Shown piece by piece: positions 43,950 to 53,030 of a stretch of 53,716 nt of DNA (position 1 is its first letter; each line of letters begins with the position of its first letter). The DNA comes from Lachnospiraceae bacterium (GTDB taxonomy: Bacteria; Bacillota_A; Clostridia; Lachnospirales; Lachnospiraceae): positions 1-53,716 of the forward strand of contig QXWX01000043.1 in NCBI GenBank assembly GCA_009911175.1, read 5' to 3'. A program made the position numbers and the translations under genes. The notes under the pieces are model-generated. The model saw only the letters and a program-made list of their open reading frames with translations, did not search any database and was not told the DNA's origin.

Positions 43950-46418
43950 TCACTCTTTCACTCCACCGTCCATCGAAGCCGATCCTTCATCCGCAGCCTG
44001 CAACAATTTCTTTAAATGTTCCATCTGTTCCTCATTTACATTAGAACAAAATCCATCTGGAAGAGTTGTTCCAGAGAGAATACAGTTGTCAAACTTACTA
44101 CCCTTAATGTTTGCTCCTGCCAGACTTGAAAACCTAAAATCCGCATTCTCAAAATTACAGTTTACCAGCATCGCATTTGAGAAATCTGTACTTGCAAGAA
44201 TCGTATCCGAGAAATCACAGCTCAAAAACTTTGAATGATTAAACATCCCATACCGTAAATCTGCCTTTTTCATATCAAACAAATTAAAATTGGCATATCC
44301 TGCAACCGGAATACTGTAATCTGACGTTATTGTTACAGGCGTCCTGATAAAAACAGGCTTGAACAAAAACGGCAGCCCCTCCATATCATTCATTTCTGAA
44401 CCTGCATTAAAAAACCATTCCAACCGTTTCTTTCCCCTGACGGCATATGGTTCATAAATATGTCTGTATATCTGCACTATGCACCTTAATACATTTATAT
44501 TTTCCTGAAACAGGCTGCGTTTCCCATCATACCGGTAATCATGAACCGCACCATGGAAGAACATCTTCTCAAAAAAATAACCTAAAAACTGGTACTTTAA
44601 TTCCTGCCGGATAAATTCTTCTTCCTCGTTAGATAACATCTTATACAAAGATCTGTAATAGATAAACTCAGATACCTTATCACTGACATCTGAATCAGCA
44701 AACAGACGGCTGAAAGCACAGATAAATGCTTCAATGACCGTACTACGCTTCTGCTCATCCCTCATGCATTCTTCATCAAAAGACTGATAAATGGTTTCAA
44801 GCTCATAAAATATCTTTTCACACAGGAAGAAATCTCTTATATTATTGTGATAAAATTCAGCAACGCCTCTTTTACCATCATTTTTCCAATAATTACAAAG
44901 CGCATAACACCGTCTTACAATCTGCCCTGTCTGTTTTGATTCCAGCTGCAGGCCGCGTATGATTTCCCCGATATCATCCTGTGTTACATACAGCTTCTTA
45001 TTCCCGGTCGCATACATTTTATAAGCAATCTCAGCGCCAACCCGATACAAAACATCCTTATACCTGCTAATCATATGTGTATAGGAATCCCTTGAAAACA
45101 GCTTGTTATACTCCGTGTTGCTCAGCTCCACAGAAAATATCTGATGGTATAAGACCCATGGATTATCCCATGCCTCATCCGTAATCTTCCCTGCCGCAAG
45201 CATATATAGAGCCAACGGGGTATCACAGATTCCATCCGAAGAATCGTCCTCAATCCCAAGGATCCGATCAAGCCGCGGAAATTCTTCCCGGTCACACACC
45301 TTCCGGTATTTTTCAATCCATTCCTCCCGCTTTCCCGCATTGAAATGCTTTAACAATACATAGGCGATGCCGGTGCCGATTCCCTCCTCTTTCAGTTTTA
45401 ATACATCTATAAATTTGGGCCTCGTTGTTATGATAATATGGCTTTCCGAGAATCCTCTGATGATTTCGCTCAAAATCTGCTCCGCAAAGTCCGTCATTCC
45501 GTCAATCATACATAATTCATCAAATCCATCCAGAAATAAGACCGATTTCCCTGCCTTTTCTGCAAACGCTTCATATGTCTCAAATCCCAGCTCTCCCAAA
45601 ATGCCCTTAACCGGTGCTTCTATAAACTTTCTGCTCATAGTCAGATTCCTCAAACGGACACAAAACATTGCGCATCCGTCAAATATGCCGTTTCCGGATT
45701 CCTGCATGGCCTTCTCATTGCCGAAAGCAAGATATGAAATCAAGCTGCTTTTTCCTACACCAGCATCACCTTCCATCACCATAACACGGTTTTTCCTATC
45801 CGCCGGAAACTCAGCCAGAAGCTTCTCAATATCTGGCCGGCTTTCCCATAATCTCATGGAACTGCGGGGTGCAATATCATAATCCGGCCTGACATATGTA
45901 TCCTTCAAAGTAATAGCCCTTTTGTCTTCTGCCTTATGCAGAAACAATACACTTCCGTAGCTTTTGACATAACCATAGTAATCCTGGTTACATTCTGACT
46001 TTTCTTTTCCCTCCAACATCCGGTATATATCATCACACACGATAGAGGCATGGAGACTTCGTAGTTCCGGATTATTCTTTACCAGCCTATCCATATGGCG
46101 GTAAATAAAATCCACTTCTTCCGGCGTAACGATACTGTCCGCCTTTTCACCATACTGGACAGGGGGAAATACATCCTTTCTTGGAAGGAAACCTTCCATC
46201 AACCACTGCGTATAAAACTCAATGTTTTTCTGCCATATAAACAGGCTGCTATTACTGCATTGATACTCCTTTTCATATATCTCCTGTGCAGTCTCAATCA
46301 CATTTGTAATCCTGTCCTGCAGGGTTTCTTTTGTAATATAGTCAAATATCCCCTGTATCCCATTTGTAACAAGACCAGTTACGATACTGCTGATATAACC
46401 ATATATCTGTTCATTCAT
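43950..46418 (-). CDS. NACHT NTPase with pentapeptide-repeat C-terminus
   Basis: An 822-residue STAND ATPase. The N-terminal 200 residues are helical with a hydrophobic start (IYGYISSIVTGLVTNGI). Walker A is GDAGVGKSS at 217-225, the extended Walker B LFLDGFDEL has D297, and a sensor-like IIITTRPKF follows. Helical NACHT-associated segments cover 380-690, then pentapeptide repeats at about 725-795 (ADLRYGMFN, NADFRFSSL and others), which form a right-handed beta-helix. AGAGGAA precedes the start by 6 nt. Such proteins are candidate anti-phage sensors. The layout differs from the propeller-type NACHT at 6987. Confidence 0.88.
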   Translation of the reverse strand: MNEQIYGYISSIVTGLVTNGIQGIFDYITKETLQDRITNVIETAQEIYEKEYQCSNSSLFIWQKNIEFYTQWLMEGFLPRKDVFPPVQYGEKADSIVTPEEVDFIYRHMDRLVKNNPELRSLHASIVCDDIYRMLEGKEKSECNQDYYGYVKSYGSVLFLHKAEDKRAITLKDTYVRPDYDIAPRSSMRLWESRPDIEKLLAEFPADRKNRVMVMEGDAGVGKSSLISYLAFGNEKAMQESGNGIFDGCAMFCVRLRNLTMSRKFIEAPVKGILGELGFETYEAFAEKAGKSVLFLDGFDELCMIDGMTDFAEQILSEIIRGFSESHIIITTRPKFIDVLKLKEEGIGTGIAYVLLKHFNAGKREEWIEKYRKVCDREEFPRLDRILGIEDDSSDGICDTPLALYMLAAGKITDEAWDNPWVLYHQIFSVELSNTEYNKLFSRDSYTHMISRYKDVLYRVGAEIAYKMYATGNKKLYVTQDDIGEIIRGLQLESKQTGQIVRRCYALCNYWKNDGKRGVAEFYHNNIRDFFLCEKIFYELETIYQSFDEECMRDEQKRSTVIEAFICAFSRLFADSDVSDKVSEFIYYRSLYKMLSNEEEEFIRQELKYQFLGYFFEKMFFHGAVHDYRYDGKRSLFQENINVLRCIVQIYRHIYEPYAVRGKKRLEWFFNAGSEMNDMEGLPFLFKPVFIRTPVTITSDYSIPVAGYANFNLFDMKKADLRYGMFNHSKFLSCDFSDTILASTDFSNAMLVNCNFENADFRFSSLAGANIKGSKFDNCILSGTTLPDGFCSNVNEEQMEHLKKLLQAADEGSASMDGGVKE

Positions 46419-46497
46419 CTCTCGTTCCTCTTTTCAGGATGTTTTCTGCTGATTTGATATAAATGTTATCATGCAGGTATAGAAAAAGCAACTTTCA

Positions 46498-46535
46498 TTG
46501 ACATTAATCCAAAAAAGTGATAGTATAACTATCAC
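46498..46535 (+). promoter_or_regulatory. Promoter and operator of the TetR gene
   Basis: TTGACA (46498-46503), 17 nt, TAGTAT. The palindrome GTGATAGT-ATA-ACTATCAC (46517-46535) overlaps the -10 element, so TetR probably represses its own operon there. Confidence 0.8.
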
Positions 46536-46564
46536 AAAATCCAGACAGACAGGAGAATTTCCTT

Positions 46565-47218
46565 ATGGGAGAATCTATGCTTCGGAAACAGCAGATGGAG
46601 CGGCGCACGCAGCAGATACTTCACACTGCCCTAAAGCTGTTCTGTGAAAAAGGGATTGAATACACATCGGTGGAGGAGATTGCGAAAGCCGCCGGTGTCG
46701 GCCCAGCTACAATCTACCGTTATTTTGAAACCAAAGCCCAGCTTGCGATCTCCGCAGGGATTGCATACTGGCAGAAGGTTGCCGGGAAATATCTGGATTC
46801 CCTGTCCCAAATCGCATATCAGAAACTAAGCGGACTCCAACAGATGGAATATATTTTCCATATCTTTTCAGAGATTTTCCAGGAGGAACTTCTATTTCTG
46901 AAATTTCTCCAGGAGTTTGATATCTTTGTCCAAAGATATCACATTTCAAAAGAACGGCTGGGAGAATATGAAGAATACATTCTGAATCTAAAGCCTTATA
47001 TGACAAATGCCCTGGAAAAGGGTCTCAGGGACGGAAGCCTTGCCTTTTCATATACAACAGATGAAATATATTTTTCCGTGACACATACGCTGATAAGTCT
47101 GATGCAGAAGCTGTCCTTAAATGGGCACATCCTTTCATCTGACGAGCGGGTCGGCCTGGCATTGCAGGTAGAGATTGCGGGCAATCTGCTCCTTAAGGGC
47201 TTGGCAGCAAAAGAATGA
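46565..47218 (+). CDS. TetR-family regulator
   Basis: A 217-residue TetR repressor with an N-terminal helix-turn-helix (about 13-60: QQILHTALKLFCEKGIEYTS, then VGPATIYRYFETKAQL). The C-terminal helical part would bind the ligand. It starts a plus-strand set with a GPH-type transporter and an alpha/beta hydrolase, spaced by 28 and 32 nt. A palindromic operator at its own promoter suggests autoregulation. ATG 46565 is used, and ATG 46577 is a possible alternative; the site upstream is weak (GACAGGAG). Confidence 0.9.
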   Translation: MGESMLRKQQMERRTQQILHTALKLFCEKGIEYTSVEEIAKAAGVGPATIYRYFETKAQLAISAGIAYWQKVAGKYLDSLSQIAYQKLSGLQQMEYIFHIFSEIFQEELLFLKFLQEFDIFVQRYHISKERLGEYEEYILNLKPYMTNALEKGLRDGSLAFSYTTDEIYFSVTHTLISLMQKLSLNGHILSSDERVGLALQVEIAGNLLLKGLAAKE

Positions 47219-47246
47219 TAACATAGAGGGAACAAGGAGGATACAT

Positions 47247-48596
47247 ATGAAATCACTATCTACAGGTAAAATATGGCTTTTCGCAGCCGGACAGTTTGGA
47301 TGGTCTTTACTATCTGGTCTGATTTCTAATTGGCTGGTATACTTTTATCAGCCGGATGAGGTGTCTGTGGCACAGGGACAGCCGCTGTTTATTCCCCAGG
47401 GGTTGGTTATTCTCGGAATCTTTACGGTAATCGGGGGCATTACTGCCTTCGGACGGCTTTTTGACGCATTCACAGATCCGTGGATCGCATCGCTTTCAGA
47501 CCGCTGTACCTCTGAAAATGGCCGGCGAATCCCATTTTTGAAATGGGCGGCCCTGCCTCTTTCTCTTTCTACCATACTGATCTTCTGGTCCCCGGTCAAT
47601 AGGAACAGTTGGGCCAATGCCATTTTCCTGTTCGTAATGGTACTGGTATATTATCTGTCAATTACAGCTTACTGTACACCGTATAATGCCCTGATTCCGG
47701 AGTTGGGGCACAACCAGCAGGAACGCTTAAATATTTCCACTGTAATTTCTTTTACTTTTATTGCAGGAACCGCAGTCGCCTATCTGGCGCCGGTCATCTG
47801 GGGAGCCCTGATCCCGGTATTTGGCCGTGTAGGTGCTATCCGCACAACATTCACAGTTATGGCTGTCATCGCATTTTTCTGTATGCAGATACCGGTCTGG
47901 TCCATACGCGAAAAAGAATATGTCAATACCGTCCCTTCACAGGATACTGCGTTTTCTTCTCTTGTTTCCACATTCCGCAACGGAGAATTCCGGAAATTCG
48001 TAGGTTCAGACATCCTGTACTGGATTGCCATTACCATGTTCCAGACAGGCCTTCCGTTTTTCGTCACCAGCCTGCTGAAGCTTCCGGAAACAATGACCAC
48101 GCTCTATTTTGTAGGCATGACGGCATTGTCACTGATATTTTATATCCCAATCAATAAGCTGGCGCCGAAGCTTGGCAAGAAAAAACTGATAGTTGTGGCA
48201 TTTGTAATCTTTTCGTTATCCTATCTTTATACCGGATTCCTTGGAAGGATCTCGTTTATTTCCGCCAATGCGCAGAGCCTGCTCCTTATGATTGCGGCTT
48301 CGTTGCCCATGGCGGTCTTTGGAATCCTTCCGCAGGCAGTAGTCGCCGACATTGCCCAGAGCGATGCGAAGCGCAGCGGCAGCAACCGGGAAGGCATGTT
48401 CTATGCCGCAAGGACTTTTGCCTTTAAGCTGGGCCAGAGCCTCTCTATGCTCCTGTTTACAGCGGTTTCTACAATTGGGAATGCATCGGGGACTGGATAC
48501 CGTATTGCAGCATTTTCAGCCGCATGCTTCTGCTTTTTAGGCGGAATTGTATTCCTGTTTTATGATGAAAACAAAATCAACCAGGATATACGGTAA
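47247..48596 (+). CDS. MFS/GPH-family sugar transporter
   Basis: A 449-residue polytopic protein with about 12 membrane segments, of the glycoside-pentoside-hexuronide group: the motif GRLFDAFTDPWIASLSDR after helix 2 matches the family's conserved aspartates, and SLSDRC(T)SENGRR fits. These carry sugars or glycosides with cations. AAGGAGG lies 7 nt before ATG 47247. The gene is co-transcribed with the TetR regulator and the hydrolase, so it may import a glycoside or ester that the hydrolase acts on, or export a compound; the substrate is not known. Confidence 0.85.
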   Translation: MKSLSTGKIWLFAAGQFGWSLLSGLISNWLVYFYQPDEVSVAQGQPLFIPQGLVILGIFTVIGGITAFGRLFDAFTDPWIASLSDRCTSENGRRIPFLKWAALPLSLSTILIFWSPVNRNSWANAIFLFVMVLVYYLSITAYCTPYNALIPELGHNQQERLNISTVISFTFIAGTAVAYLAPVIWGALIPVFGRVGAIRTTFTVMAVIAFFCMQIPVWSIREKEYVNTVPSQDTAFSSLVSTFRNGEFRKFVGSDILYWIAITMFQTGLPFFVTSLLKLPETMTTLYFVGMTALSLIFYIPINKLAPKLGKKKLIVVAFVIFSLSYLYTGFLGRISFISANAQSLLLMIAASLPMAVFGILPQAVVADIAQSDAKRSGSNREGMFYAARTFAFKLGQSLSMLLFTAVSTIGNASGTGYRIAAFSAACFCFLGGIVFLFYDENKINQDIR

Positions 48597-48628
48597 CTGT
48601 GCAAATGGTTACAAAGGAGATTCATAAA

Positions 48629-49627
48629 ATGGATAAAAGAACAATTCATAATCTGATCATACCGGCAGAAAAATATGCGGAAAGGATGGAGTCGATGGTT
48701 CTGCCCTATCTTGCAGAGAGGAAAACTGAAAATTACTGTGAGCGGGAAAAGGGAAAAAAGATTTTTTACCTGCGCTGCCTTGCAGACCATCCGCAGGGGA
48801 TTGTCATCCTGTCCCACGGCTATACGGAGACAACCGATAAGCATCTGGAAAATATCTATTACTTTCTCCGCGGCGGGTATCATGTCTTCATGCCGGAACA
48901 CTGCGGACACGGCCGCAGCTACAGATTATGCAGTAATACTGAAGATTTTTCTCTGGTACATATTGATGACTATAAAAGATATGTAGAGGACCTGCTCTTC
49001 GTAAGCCGCATTGCGGCACAGGAATTTCCCGGCCTTCCCATATGCCTGTACGGCCACTCTATGGGCGGCGGAATCGCCGCATGTGCAGCCGCGCAGGATC
49101 CCCGGCTCTATTCCAGGCTTATCCTCTCTTCACCAATGATACGCCCAAACACTGCTCCGACCCCCTGGCCATTGGCATGCCTCGTTGCAAAGGTGTTCTG
49201 TATGGCCGGCGGGGAAGAACGCTATCTGCCGGGAAACCACCCTTATGATGGAACGGAGCAATATGCCGACAGTGCGTCCGCTTCTCAATGCAGATTCCTG
49301 TATTATCAGGAAAAACGCAGCAAGGAGCCGTTATTTCAGATGAACGCAGCCTCCTATGGGTGGCTTTGGCAGGCGCACCGGTTAAACCGTAATCTTCAAA
49401 AGAAAGCATGGCGTCGGATTTCCTGCCCCACAAGGATTTTTCAGGCAGAAAACGAGACCTATGTTTCTAAAAAGGAACAGGAACGGTTTGTGAAAAAATT
49501 ATGCAGAAGGAAACGTATAGATGCAAAGCTTATCCGGGTAAAGGGGAGTAAGCACGAAATCTTCAATTCCGATCCGAAAACCTTAGAAGCGTATTGGGAT
49601 AAAATTTTATCATATTTCAAAGCATAA
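48629..49627 (+). CDS. Alpha/beta hydrolase (S33/lysophospholipase-like)
   Basis: A 332-residue hydrolase. The oxyanion region LSHGYTET is at 61-68, the nucleophile Ser144 in YGHSMGGG at 141-148, and the His in GSKHEIFN near 312; the acid is probably the Glu or Asp around 275-285 (AENETYV). There is a lid-like basic helix region at 190-245. AAAGGAG lies about 8 nt before ATG 48629. No signal peptide, so cytosolic. It is the third gene of the TetR operon and may hydrolyse an ester or monoglyceride; substrate not assignable. Confidence 0.88.
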   Translation: MDKRTIHNLIIPAEKYAERMESMVLPYLAERKTENYCEREKGKKIFYLRCLADHPQGIVILSHGYTETTDKHLENIYYFLRGGYHVFMPEHCGHGRSYRLCSNTEDFSLVHIDDYKRYVEDLLFVSRIAAQEFPGLPICLYGHSMGGGIAACAAAQDPRLYSRLILSSPMIRPNTAPTPWPLACLVAKVFCMAGGEERYLPGNHPYDGTEQYADSASASQCRFLYYQEKRSKEPLFQMNAASYGWLWQAHRLNRNLQKKAWRRISCPTRIFQAENETYVSKKEQERFVKKLCRRKRIDAKLIRVKGSKHEIFNSDPKTLEAYWDKILSYFKA

Positions 49628-49659
49628 CAATCTACCCCATTTATGCGGAAGTTTTAGAA

Positions 49660-49684
49660 CGGACAGTAAACCACCTACTGTCCG
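49660..49684. terminator. Hairpin between convergent hydrolase and PBP genes
   Basis: CGGACAGTA and TACTGTCCG pair perfectly over 9 bp around a 7-nt loop; the right arm overlaps the PBP stop codon. T-tracts are weak. Confidence 0.5.
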
Positions 49685-51828
49685 CTCCCCCAATATGCAT
49701 CCAGCGCGTTCCTGTCTTTACTGACTACATACCCGCTGCCGCCGATTTCTTTTACATTCTCCACCATACTCACGATCAGCAGTGAATCCTCCGCGTCCTT
49801 TTCTGCGGTAAATACGGCGAACCAGCCGATCTCTGTCCCTTCGGTGTCCTCCACAGATGCCTTGATCTCTGCCGTCCCGGTTTTTCCGGCCAGCACGATG
49901 TCCTCACGATATGCCGCATAGCCGGTTCCTTCCGGGTTGTTCACCACCTTTTTCATGCCTTCCAGAACCTGCGCTGCAGTTTCCACCGAAAAAATCTGCG
50001 GAAGCCAGATTTCAGCGCCGGTATTGCTGCCCGCGTCCATGTCAGCTTCATCTTCATATACCAGCCGCGGCTTCAATGCATTTCCCCCATTACAGAACGC
50101 TGTATACAAGCCGGCCATATGCAGTGGGTTGACCAGGATCTGCCCCTGGCCATAGCCGCTGTCCGCAAGCTGAATCTCCGATTCGATATGCTCCGTATTG
50201 GAATACTGTGATGGGGGCATCACAATCTCGAAAGGAATCTGCTCCCCAAACCCCATGATGTTCAGCTCTCGTTCCAATACATCTGCACCAATCCCCAGCG
50301 CCGCTTTTGCAAAGTAAATATTATCCGAATAGATCAGAGCATTTTCCATGGTCACAGGCTCATACGCATGAAGCGTCGTTATATAATAGTCTCCCCAGGA
50401 AGCGTCCTTCTGCCAGCTCAGCCCCTCATTTCCAAAGTCCTCCTGCCAATCGACCGCACCTGTTTTCAAACCGATGGACGCAATGACCGGCTTTAACGTA
50501 GACCCGGGACACCAGATCTGCCGGAAACGGTTCAGCAACGGTTTTCGTTCATCCTCATTGAGGGCATTCCACCGGGCATCAGACAGACCCAGGATAAATT
50601 CATTGCTGTTAAAGGAGGGTGTACTGACCAGTGCCAGTACCTCTCCCGAGCAAGGATCCATCGCAACGGAGCAACCTGGATCTTCCTGGAACTGCTGATA
50701 TAAAGCTTCCTGGAGCTGCATGTCGATAGTCAGCCGGACGTCCTGCCCGTTTTGCACCGGAAGATTCGCCAGTACAGATTTTATGCTGCCATCCTCCCTT
50801 TCTATATAAATGCTGCATCCGTCCTGCCCCTTCAATTCCTTTTCGAACAGTGCTTCCAGGCCGCTTTTGCCGATCACGCTGTTTTCGTTGTAACCCTCCC
50901 CCGCATGCTCCTCCAGATCCTCGGCGGTCACATTTCTTACATAACCGGTCAGATGCCCGGCTGCAGCACCGAATGGATATGTCCGCACCTCCACGTCGCT
51001 GATCATGACACCCGGGATGGCAAGCAGCACATCCTGCCGTGCTTTCTCCGCAAGCACATCTTCCTCCGGATCCAGCGCCATCAGATCAAGCTCACTGACC
51101 TTCGGAACCGTTTTGAGCGGAACGAAGGAATCCTCCGTCACCCAGGCTGCGTCCAGACAGTTCCGGATTGTTTCCGGATCCATGTCCAACAGCCTGGATA
51201 ACTGATGTAAGGCATTTTCCCGATCCTCCAGCCTTCCAGGTACGAGTCCCACTGATGAGGCGGTTCCAGGCCCAGCAAGCATCCGTTCATTCCGATCCAA
51301 TATTTTCCCCCGCTCTGCCGGGCTTGATTCGATACGCACCTTGTCTTCGGAAGCCAGTTCCGGGAAGATCAGGCCGTCATGCCAAATGATTTTATATCCA
51401 TCCTCCGTATCTGTAAATTGCATTTCGTTTTCAAACCGGAGATTACCGGCAAGGGTGTCAAAGGACATCTGGTAAGCTACGCTATCCTGTTCCCTGCTAT
51501 TATTTCTGTCATTTTCCAGAACCTCGACCCGGACATTTTCAATCTCTATTCCCTCATAAATGGCAGAATTCCGTTTTATAAAAGCTTCCTTGTCCGTATA
51601 TGCGGAATGGGCCGGATCCGTCATCCGGTACATTTCCTCATAATTATGCTGCCCAATCTGTTCCATATATCTGACAAGAAGCTCTTCCGGCGTCTCCCGG
51701 CCGCTGCCCCTCATGAAATAAACAATCCCGCAGACTGCTGCAAATGCTGCGGTTACAGACAGGACAGCCGCAGCGATGTGGATACGCTTTTTATTCCTTT
51801 TGTAAGGCTGCCTCCTTTTCCTTTCCAT
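49675..51828 (-). CDS. MecA-like class B penicillin-binding protein
   Basis: A 717-residue transpeptidase that cross-links cell-wall peptides. A signal anchor covers about 20-42, then an NTF2-like MecA_N domain (about 47-165), the PBP dimerisation domain (about 170-330) and the transpeptidase domain. Active-site motifs are STLK (S443), SDN in YSDNIYF and KTG at 649 (LAGKTGTAE). The MecA_N domain is typical of low-affinity beta-lactam-resistant PBPs, but is also common in Clostridia without acquired resistance, so resistance cannot be claimed. ATG 51828 is preferred, as GGAGG lies 5 nt upstream. A promoter at 51962 and a palindrome precede it. Confidence 0.9.
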   Translation of the reverse strand: MERKRRQPYKRNKKRIHIAAAVLSVTAAFAAVCGIVYFMRGSGRETPEELLVRYMEQIGQHNYEEMYRMTDPAHSAYTDKEAFIKRNSAIYEGIEIENVRVEVLENDRNNSREQDSVAYQMSFDTLAGNLRFENEMQFTDTEDGYKIIWHDGLIFPELASEDKVRIESSPAERGKILDRNERMLAGPGTASSVGLVPGRLEDRENALHQLSRLLDMDPETIRNCLDAAWVTEDSFVPLKTVPKVSELDLMALDPEEDVLAEKARQDVLLAIPGVMISDVEVRTYPFGAAAGHLTGYVRNVTAEDLEEHAGEGYNENSVIGKSGLEALFEKELKGQDGCSIYIEREDGSIKSVLANLPVQNGQDVRLTIDMQLQEALYQQFQEDPGCSVAMDPCSGEVLALVSTPSFNSNEFILGLSDARWNALNEDERKPLLNRFRQIWCPGSTLKPVIASIGLKTGAVDWQEDFGNEGLSWQKDASWGDYYITTLHAYEPVTMENALIYSDNIYFAKAALGIGADVLERELNIMGFGEQIPFEIVMPPSQYSNTEHIESEIQLADSGYGQGQILVNPLHMAGLYTAFCNGGNALKPRLVYEDEADMDAGSNTGAEIWLPQIFSVETAAQVLEGMKKVVNNPEGTGYAAYREDIVLAGKTGTAEIKASVEDTEGTEIGWFAVFTAEKDAEDSLLIVSMVENVKEIGGSGYVVSKDRNALDAYWGSGQ

Positions 51829-51846
51829 TTCTGCCTCCATCCTCAT

Positions 51847-52013
51847 GAAAATATTCCACCTGTACGGTTGGATACCAGAGAGCTTTCAATTGCCCATCCA
51901 TTTGTAAAAACCGTGCTGCCGCACGCTTGCGTCTGTAGATACAGTACCTTTTATTCCATTTATCTTACACCCGTAATATTTATGTGTCAAGAAAATCAGA
52001 ACTCATTATTTGT
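51847..52013. other. PBP promoter region
   Basis: On the minus strand TTGACA (51990-51985), 17 nt, TAAGAT (51967-51962) is a good promoter. Downstream a 12-nt palindrome CTGTAGATACAG (51933-51944) and a hairpin CGTGC-TGC-CGCACG follow, which could be a regulatory site. Confidence 0.65.
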
Positions 52014-52157
52014 TCAATGGGATTTCTTTGCATCAATAATATCAATACTGTCCTGGAATCTGCCTTCCTCAGTAGATCCCATGACTGTGCGGATATAGGT
52101 GTTGCCGTTAATGACCGCCGAAGAAATGATACAGGCACCACCGAGAGTACCTGTCAT
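52014..52157 (-). pseudogene. D-Ala-D-Ala carboxypeptidase C-terminal relic
   Basis: A 47-residue frame reading TGTLGGACIISSAVINGNTY then IRTVMGSTEEGRFQDSIDII. This matches the KTG box and following strand of PBP5/DacA-type carboxypeptidases. The rest of the gene is absent, so it is a remnant. It lies just before the promoter of the MecA-like PBP. Confidence 0.6.
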
Positions 52158-52192
52158 CAGATTCCATAGTCATATTACGGCACTTCAAATTT

Positions 52193-52223
52193 AAAGCGCC
52201 AAAAAAGATATGTGGCGCTTTTT
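52193..52223. terminator. Bidirectional terminator
   Basis: AAAGCGCC and GGCGCTTT pair over 8 bp around a 13-nt loop, followed by TT on the plus strand and ATTTG on the minus. It ends the DUF3795 gene transcript. Confidence 0.75.
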
Positions 52224-52231
52224 CAAATACA

Positions 52232-52783
52232 TTATCTCTTTTTCTTGTGTAGCTTTAAATCAATATTTTTCGTTGCCGCTGCATCCTGCAGTAATCCAGC
52301 AACAAAAGCGCTTTTTTCTTTGAGCGTCAGTGTTTCCATATCAGGTTTACGGTCAATTTCTTTAAGTACCGTTTGCAGTTCTTGCAATTCCAGCAGGTTG
52401 ACGGCTACGCAAAAGAGTGTCTTTTTGCGGCCATCATTATAATTGGATAATAAAACCTCCAGAATGTTGGCCTTCTCCGCCTGCTCTGCATTATAAGCGT
52501 CTATTCCAAGGCATTTGGCCTTTTCCATATCGGATTTTCGATTTCGATGTGTTATAAAGGAATCAAAATCGTCAATATGATCGTATTTTTCGCAAGGGTA
52601 TTCGCTGCATTGGAAACAGTATTGGACACTGTCGTGCTCCATGCTGCACCTTGCGATTTTACAAGACTGGTTCCCCTCACCGCAGCAGCAGCCAGGACAA
52701 TATTGATTCAAAAACATGGGGCAAAGCCCACAATTCAAACCGCAGAGGGAAAATAATTTGTTTTGCCGGTTAAATCCTTTCAT
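52232..52783 (-). CDS. DUF3795 cysteine-rich protein
   Basis: A 183-residue protein whose N-terminal half is rich in Cys (FSLCGLNCGLCPMFLNQYCP, then GCCCGEGNQSC, CSMEH, YCFQCSEYPCEKY), the DUF3795 signature, probably binding zinc or an iron-sulfur cluster. The C-terminal half is helical and ends basic. AAGGAGG lies 4-5 nt before the ATG. The family has no proven function. It is followed by a good terminator at 52193. Confidence 0.9.
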   Translation of the reverse strand: MKGFNRQNKLFSLCGLNCGLCPMFLNQYCPGCCCGEGNQSCKIARCSMEHDSVQYCFQCSEYPCEKYDHIDDFDSFITHRNRKSDMEKAKCLGIDAYNAEQAEKANILEVLLSNYNDGRKKTLFCVAVNLLELQELQTVLKEIDRKPDMETLTLKEKSAFVAGLLQDAAATKNIDLKLHKKKR

Positions 52784-52867
52784 GGAGCCTCCTTAAGCAG
52801 CCTACCTGCAAACGGTTAGGATAAGCTTTAATAATACTTGACCTAACACAGTAGGAAATTTGAAAAT

Positions 52868-53030
52868 TTAAAACTCATATCTTGTACCATGCGAGAGCAA
52901 CAGGCCATCTGTTAATTCCACACGCAGAATGATGGTGTTTTTATCGTTAAAATCAGTATGACCGTTATCAATCCATTCAGCAAAGATTTTTTTCAGCTTT
53001 TCAGCAATTACACAATTCTCTTTTTCCCCG
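52868..53030 (-). pseudogene. Possible protein C-terminal remnant
   Basis: A minus-strand frame overlapping the end of the methyltransferase gene reads ENCVIAEKLKKIFAEWIDNG and continues HTDFNDKNTIILRVELTDGL to RYEF and a stop at 52868. Composition looks coding, but no start site or family is visible. Confidence 0.25.
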
